From Flavobacterium sp. SM15 (GTDB lineage: Bacteria > Bacteroidota > Bacteroidia > Flavobacteriales > Flavobacteriaceae), in NCBI RefSeq assembly GCF_022012335.1, contig NZ_JAKLTO010000003.1:415487-479486 (forward strand): DNA of 64,000 nucleotides, written 5' to 3'. Shown in pieces: positions 61,707-64,000 of the stretch; the first letter of the stretch is position 1; each line of letters starts with the position of its first letter. Made by a program: the position numbers and the translations under genes. A model generated the notes under the pieces. The model searched no databases, was not told where the DNA came from, and saw nothing but the letters and a program-made list of their open reading frames with translations.

Positions 61707-61746
61707 ATTTCATCGATATTTTTGTTAATTTCATCGATATTTTTTT
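61707..61746 (+). repeat. Two direct repeats TTTCATCGATATTTTT, 21 bp apart
   Basis: The cores TCATCGATATTTTT start at 61710 and 61731, exactly 21 bp (two helical turns) apart, directly upstream of the -7 box of the protease gene. The geometry suits a dimeric activator. Confidence 0.6.
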
Positions 61747-61755
61747 CTAACTGTT

Positions 61756-61763
61756 TAATTTTG
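61756..61763 (+). promoter_or_regulatory. -7 element of the metalloprotease gene
   Basis: TAATTTTG (TAnnTTTG) 21 bases before the ATG; no TTG at -33, where the second TCATCGATA repeat lies instead. The box is enclosed by the inverted repeat TAACTG ... CAGTTA (61748-61772). Confidence 0.5.
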
Positions 61764-61784
61764 AACCAGTTAAAAAAATTATTT

Positions 61785-64000
61785 ATGAGAAAATTAATTT
61801 GTGCTGCCCTACTACTTATCGGAACCTACGGAATTGCTCAGAGCAAAAATGATTTATGGAAAAAGAGTACTGCAAAAGAAAACTCTGGAAGGATTTCAAA
61901 ATCCAACTTGCCACAAAAAAACATTTTCGATTTAGACTTACCTACTATGAAAAAGATGCTGGCTAAATCTCCTAAAAGAGATGCTTCCAACATTACTTCA
62001 AACACGATCATCACGTTACCTAACGGAGAAGGTCAATTAGAAAACTTTAAAGTTTATGAAAACTCAGTGATGGATCCGGCGTTAGCGGCTAAATATCCGG
62101 ATATTAAATCGTATGTAGCTGTTGGCGTTGAAAACCCAAGTGCTCGTGCTTATTTCAGTAATTCGCCATTAGGATTCAAATCCATGACTTTATATCCTAA
62201 CAAAGAAACTGTTTTTGTTGAGCCGATTAGTGCTGATAATACCACGTACACAGTTTATAAAAAATCTGAAACAGAAAACACTTTAGATAACTTTGAGTGT
62301 GGTGTAACTGATGTTGCTGTGAAAGCTTATAATCAATCGAACATTACCCTTGCACGTGGAGCTGATGACAGTAAACTACGTACTTACAGACTAGCGCTAT
62401 CTTGTACAGGAGAGTATACTACATATTTCGGAGGAACTAAAGCTTTAGCATTAGCAGGAATGGCAAACACACTTACCAGAGTAAATGGTGTTTTTGAAAG
62501 AGATTTAGGAGTACGATTGATTCTTATTGCCAACAATGATTCGATTATTTATACCGATTCAACTACCGACCCATACACTGATGCTTCAGCATATTGGGGA
62601 ACACAATTACAATCAAATTTGACCACGGTTATTGGGGAAACTAATTACGATCTAGGACATTTGCTTGCAGGGACCACAGCTGGTGGAAATGCGAACTGTA
62701 TTGGTTGTATCGGTGAAGATGGCATAAAAGGTAGTGGTTACACAGGTAGAAGCATCCCTTCAGGTGATAATTTTGATATTGATTATGTAGCACACGAAAT
62801 GGGACATCAATTGGGTGCTAACCACACGTTTACCTATAGAACAGAAGGTGCAAATCCAGCTCAAATGGAACCTGGAAGCGCTTCTACTATCATGGGATAT
62901 GCAGGACATGCTACCTATAATATTCAATCACACTCTGATGCTTATTTTCACGCAATCAGTATCCAACAAATAACTGACAACATCAAAGCTAAATCTTCTG
63001 GTTCAATAACAAGTACAGGTAACGCTACACCTGTTGTGAATGCTGGATTAGATTACACTATTCCAAAAGGAACCCCTTTTATGTTAACAGGAACTGCAAC
63101 GGATGCAAATACTAATGATATTCTTACTTACTCATGGGAGCAAATGGATTTAGGAAATGCTACTGCAACTGTTCCTTCAGAAACATCTGCCACAGGGCCT
63201 CTTTTCAGATCGTATCTTCCAAGTACATCTTCTACTAGATACTTTCCAAATATGACCAGTATATTGGCAGGAGCAACAATAACTCGTAATTCTCCTGTTA
63301 GTTCTACATTCAATGTGGAAGCATTACCAAATGTTGCCCGTACTTTAAACTTCCGTTTAACGGTTCGTGACAACAGAGTTGGGGGTGGTGCCAACAATAC
63401 AGACGATATGGTTGTAACTGTAAATGGTACAGCAGGACCTTTTACCGTAGACACTCAAAATACAGCTGTTTCTTATGCTGCTGGAACATCTCAAACAATT
63501 AACTGGACCGTTGCAGGGACTACTGCTAATGGAATAAACGCTGCTAATGTAGACATTTTATTATCGACAGATGGGGGACAAACATTCCCGATCACTTTAG
63601 TTGCAGGAACTCCAAATGACGGTTCACAAAATGTTGTGATTCCTAACAACCCAGGAACAACCAACAGAATCATGGTTAAAGGATCAGGACATATTTTCTT
63701 TGATGTAAACAATGCAAACTTTACCATTACAGGTTCTGCAACTGCGGACACTGCTGCTCCAACAGCTTCAACTCTTTCGGCTTCAGCAACAACTGCTTCA
63801 AGCACCAACTTATCTTGGACAACAGCAACAGATAATTCTGGAGTAACGGGTTATGATGTTTATCAAAACGGAGTATTGAAAACTACCACTACTTCAACAA
63901 CATTAGCGGTAGCAGGTTTGTCAGCTTCCACAACTTATAACTTTTATGTGAAAGCTAAAGATGCAGCTGGAAATGTATCATCGGCTAGTAACATCGTAAA
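61785..64000 (+). CDS. Secreted reprolysin-like (M12B-type) zinc metalloprotease, 3' end cut by window edge
   Basis: Open from ATG at 61785 to the window end, 738 codons. Signal peptide MRKLICAALLLIGTYGIAQ. A propeptide-like segment follows, then the catalytic domain with the extended zinc motif HEMGHQLGANH (H337, E338, H341, H347) and a downstream Met-turn candidate in STIMGYAGH (about 365-373), as in metzincins of reprolysin type. After it come beta-sandwich domains, including one opening TPVVNAGLDYTIPKGTPFML, and a fibronectin III domain (TASTLSASATTASSTNLSWT ...) at about residue 660 to the end. A T9SS sorting domain is expected beyond the window but not seen. Confidence 0.93.
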   Translation, partial: MRKLICAALLLIGTYGIAQSKNDLWKKSTAKENSGRISKSNLPQKNIFDLDLPTMKKMLAKSPKRDASNITSNTIITLPNGEGQLENFKVYENSVMDPALAAKYPDIKSYVAVGVENPSARAYFSNSPLGFKSMTLYPNKETVFVEPISADNTTYTVYKKSETENTLDNFECGVTDVAVKAYNQSNITLARGADDSKLRTYRLALSCTGEYTTYFGGTKALALAGMANTLTRVNGVFERDLGVRLILIANNDSIIYTDSTTDPYTDASAYWGTQLQSNLTTVIGETNYDLGHLLAGTTAGGNANCIGCIGEDGIKGSGYTGRSIPSGDNFDIDYVAHEMGHQLGANHTFTYRTEGANPAQMEPGSASTIMGYAGHATYNIQSHSDAYFHAISIQQITDNIKAKSSGSITSTGNATPVVNAGLDYTIPKGTPFMLTGTATDANTNDILTYSWEQMDLGNATATVPSETSATGPLFRSYLPSTSSTRYFPNMTSILAGATITRNSPVSSTFNVEALPNVARTLNFRLTVRDNRVGGGANNTDDMVVTVNGTAGPFTVDTQNTAVSYAAGTSQTINWTVAGTTANGINAANVDILLSTDGGQTFPITLVAGTPNDGSQNVVIPNNPGTTNRIMVKGSGHIFFDVNNANFTITGSATADTAAPTASTLSASATTASSTNLSWTTATDNSGVTGYDVYQNGVLKTTTTSTTLAVAGLSASTTYNFYVKAKDAAGNVSSASNIV

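Larger units (their letters stand above)
60986..61784. other. 0.8-kb AT-rich divergent spacer
   Basis: No gene is seen on either strand. On the adhesin side there is an inverted repeat TTTCAAT, 5 nt, ATTGAAA (61061-61079) and a possible minus-strand T-rich -7 box at 61046-61054. A small palindrome ATTGCA CT TGCAAT lies near 61140. On the protease side there are two direct repeats and a -7 box. The middle is featureless AT-rich DNA. Confidence 0.6.

Noticed and set aside
63128..63808. Two minus-strand frames near the right end
   Set aside because: Both are shadows of the metalloprotease frame, which is open from 61785 to the window edge with a signal peptide and zinc motif.

Overview
The window looks like chromosomal DNA of a Flavobacterium-type member of the Bacteroidota. 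The evidence is the divergent gldJ / porU-porV locus of the gliding and type IX secretion (T9SS) machinery, several giant surface proteins ending in T9SS sorting domains, AT-rich spacers, promoters of the Bacteroidota form (TTG, about 19 nt, TAnnTTTG), and no Shine-Dalgarno-like sequences in front of the genes. Most genes are ordinary core genes. The unusual material lies in the spacers, in two repeat-built adhesins and in a small repeat-rich island at about 18.0-21.5 kb.

Layout. 0-5 kb: purine genes (hpt, partial; purK; purE), a HEAT-like helical protein and an M3 oligopeptidase. 5-12.4 kb: a 2433-residue T9SS adhesin. 12.5-18 kb: a UbiA-like membrane protein, glycine dehydrogenase gcvP and a KAS III enzyme. 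18-21.5 kb: accessory island with a secreted LolA-like protein, two coiled-coil proteins (one with an Xre-type HTH and three operator-like sites at 40-bp spacing), a DUF3788 gene, and many dispersed palindromic repeats. 21.5-26.2 kb: polysaccharide genes (flippase, FkbM methyltransferase, two glycosyltransferases) interrupted by a 0.4-kb cassette, a four-helix-bundle (S23/IVP) gene bounded by inverted heptamer repeats. 26.3-29.9 kb: a delta-60-repeat T9SS protein. 30-37.4 kb: MlaE/MlaF-type ABC transporter, mannose-1-phosphate guanylyltransferase, SprT-like protein, SDR, pdhC, pdhA, cdd. 37.4-46.2 kb: porV, porU, gldJ, murF and two identical tRNA-Val genes. 46-51.7 kb: folC, exbB, exbD, a DUF998-like membrane protein, tonB and a Glu/Leu dehydrogenase. 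51.8-55.7 kb: a TetR regulator with two matching operators, an alpha/beta hydrolase, anmK and an acyl-CoA dehydrogenase. 55.7-64 kb: a 1747-residue SprB-repeat adhesin and, after a 0.8-kb AT-rich spacer, a reprolysin-like metalloprotease that runs off the window.

How the parts connect. PorU (sortase) and PorV process and shuttle T9SS cargo. Three complete cargo proteins with C-terminal sorting domains lie here (5119-12420, 26303-29884, 55742-60985), and the truncated protease at the right end is probably a fourth. GldJ links T9SS to gliding. ExbB/ExbD/TonB energise outer-membrane transport, and MlaEF-type genes and the polysaccharide locus build the envelope.

Strongest leads: (1) the heptamer-bounded four-helix-bundle cassette, whose start and stop codons both lie inside its terminal repeats; (2) a 223-bp dispersed intergenic element present twice, whose two stems show compensatory base changes between copies; (3) the 40-bp-phased triple operator in front of the HTH/coiled-coil gene; (4) a TetR circuit with two near-identical operators and a nearly leaderless transcript. 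No CRISPR array, prophage, IS transposase or recognisable defence system was seen.
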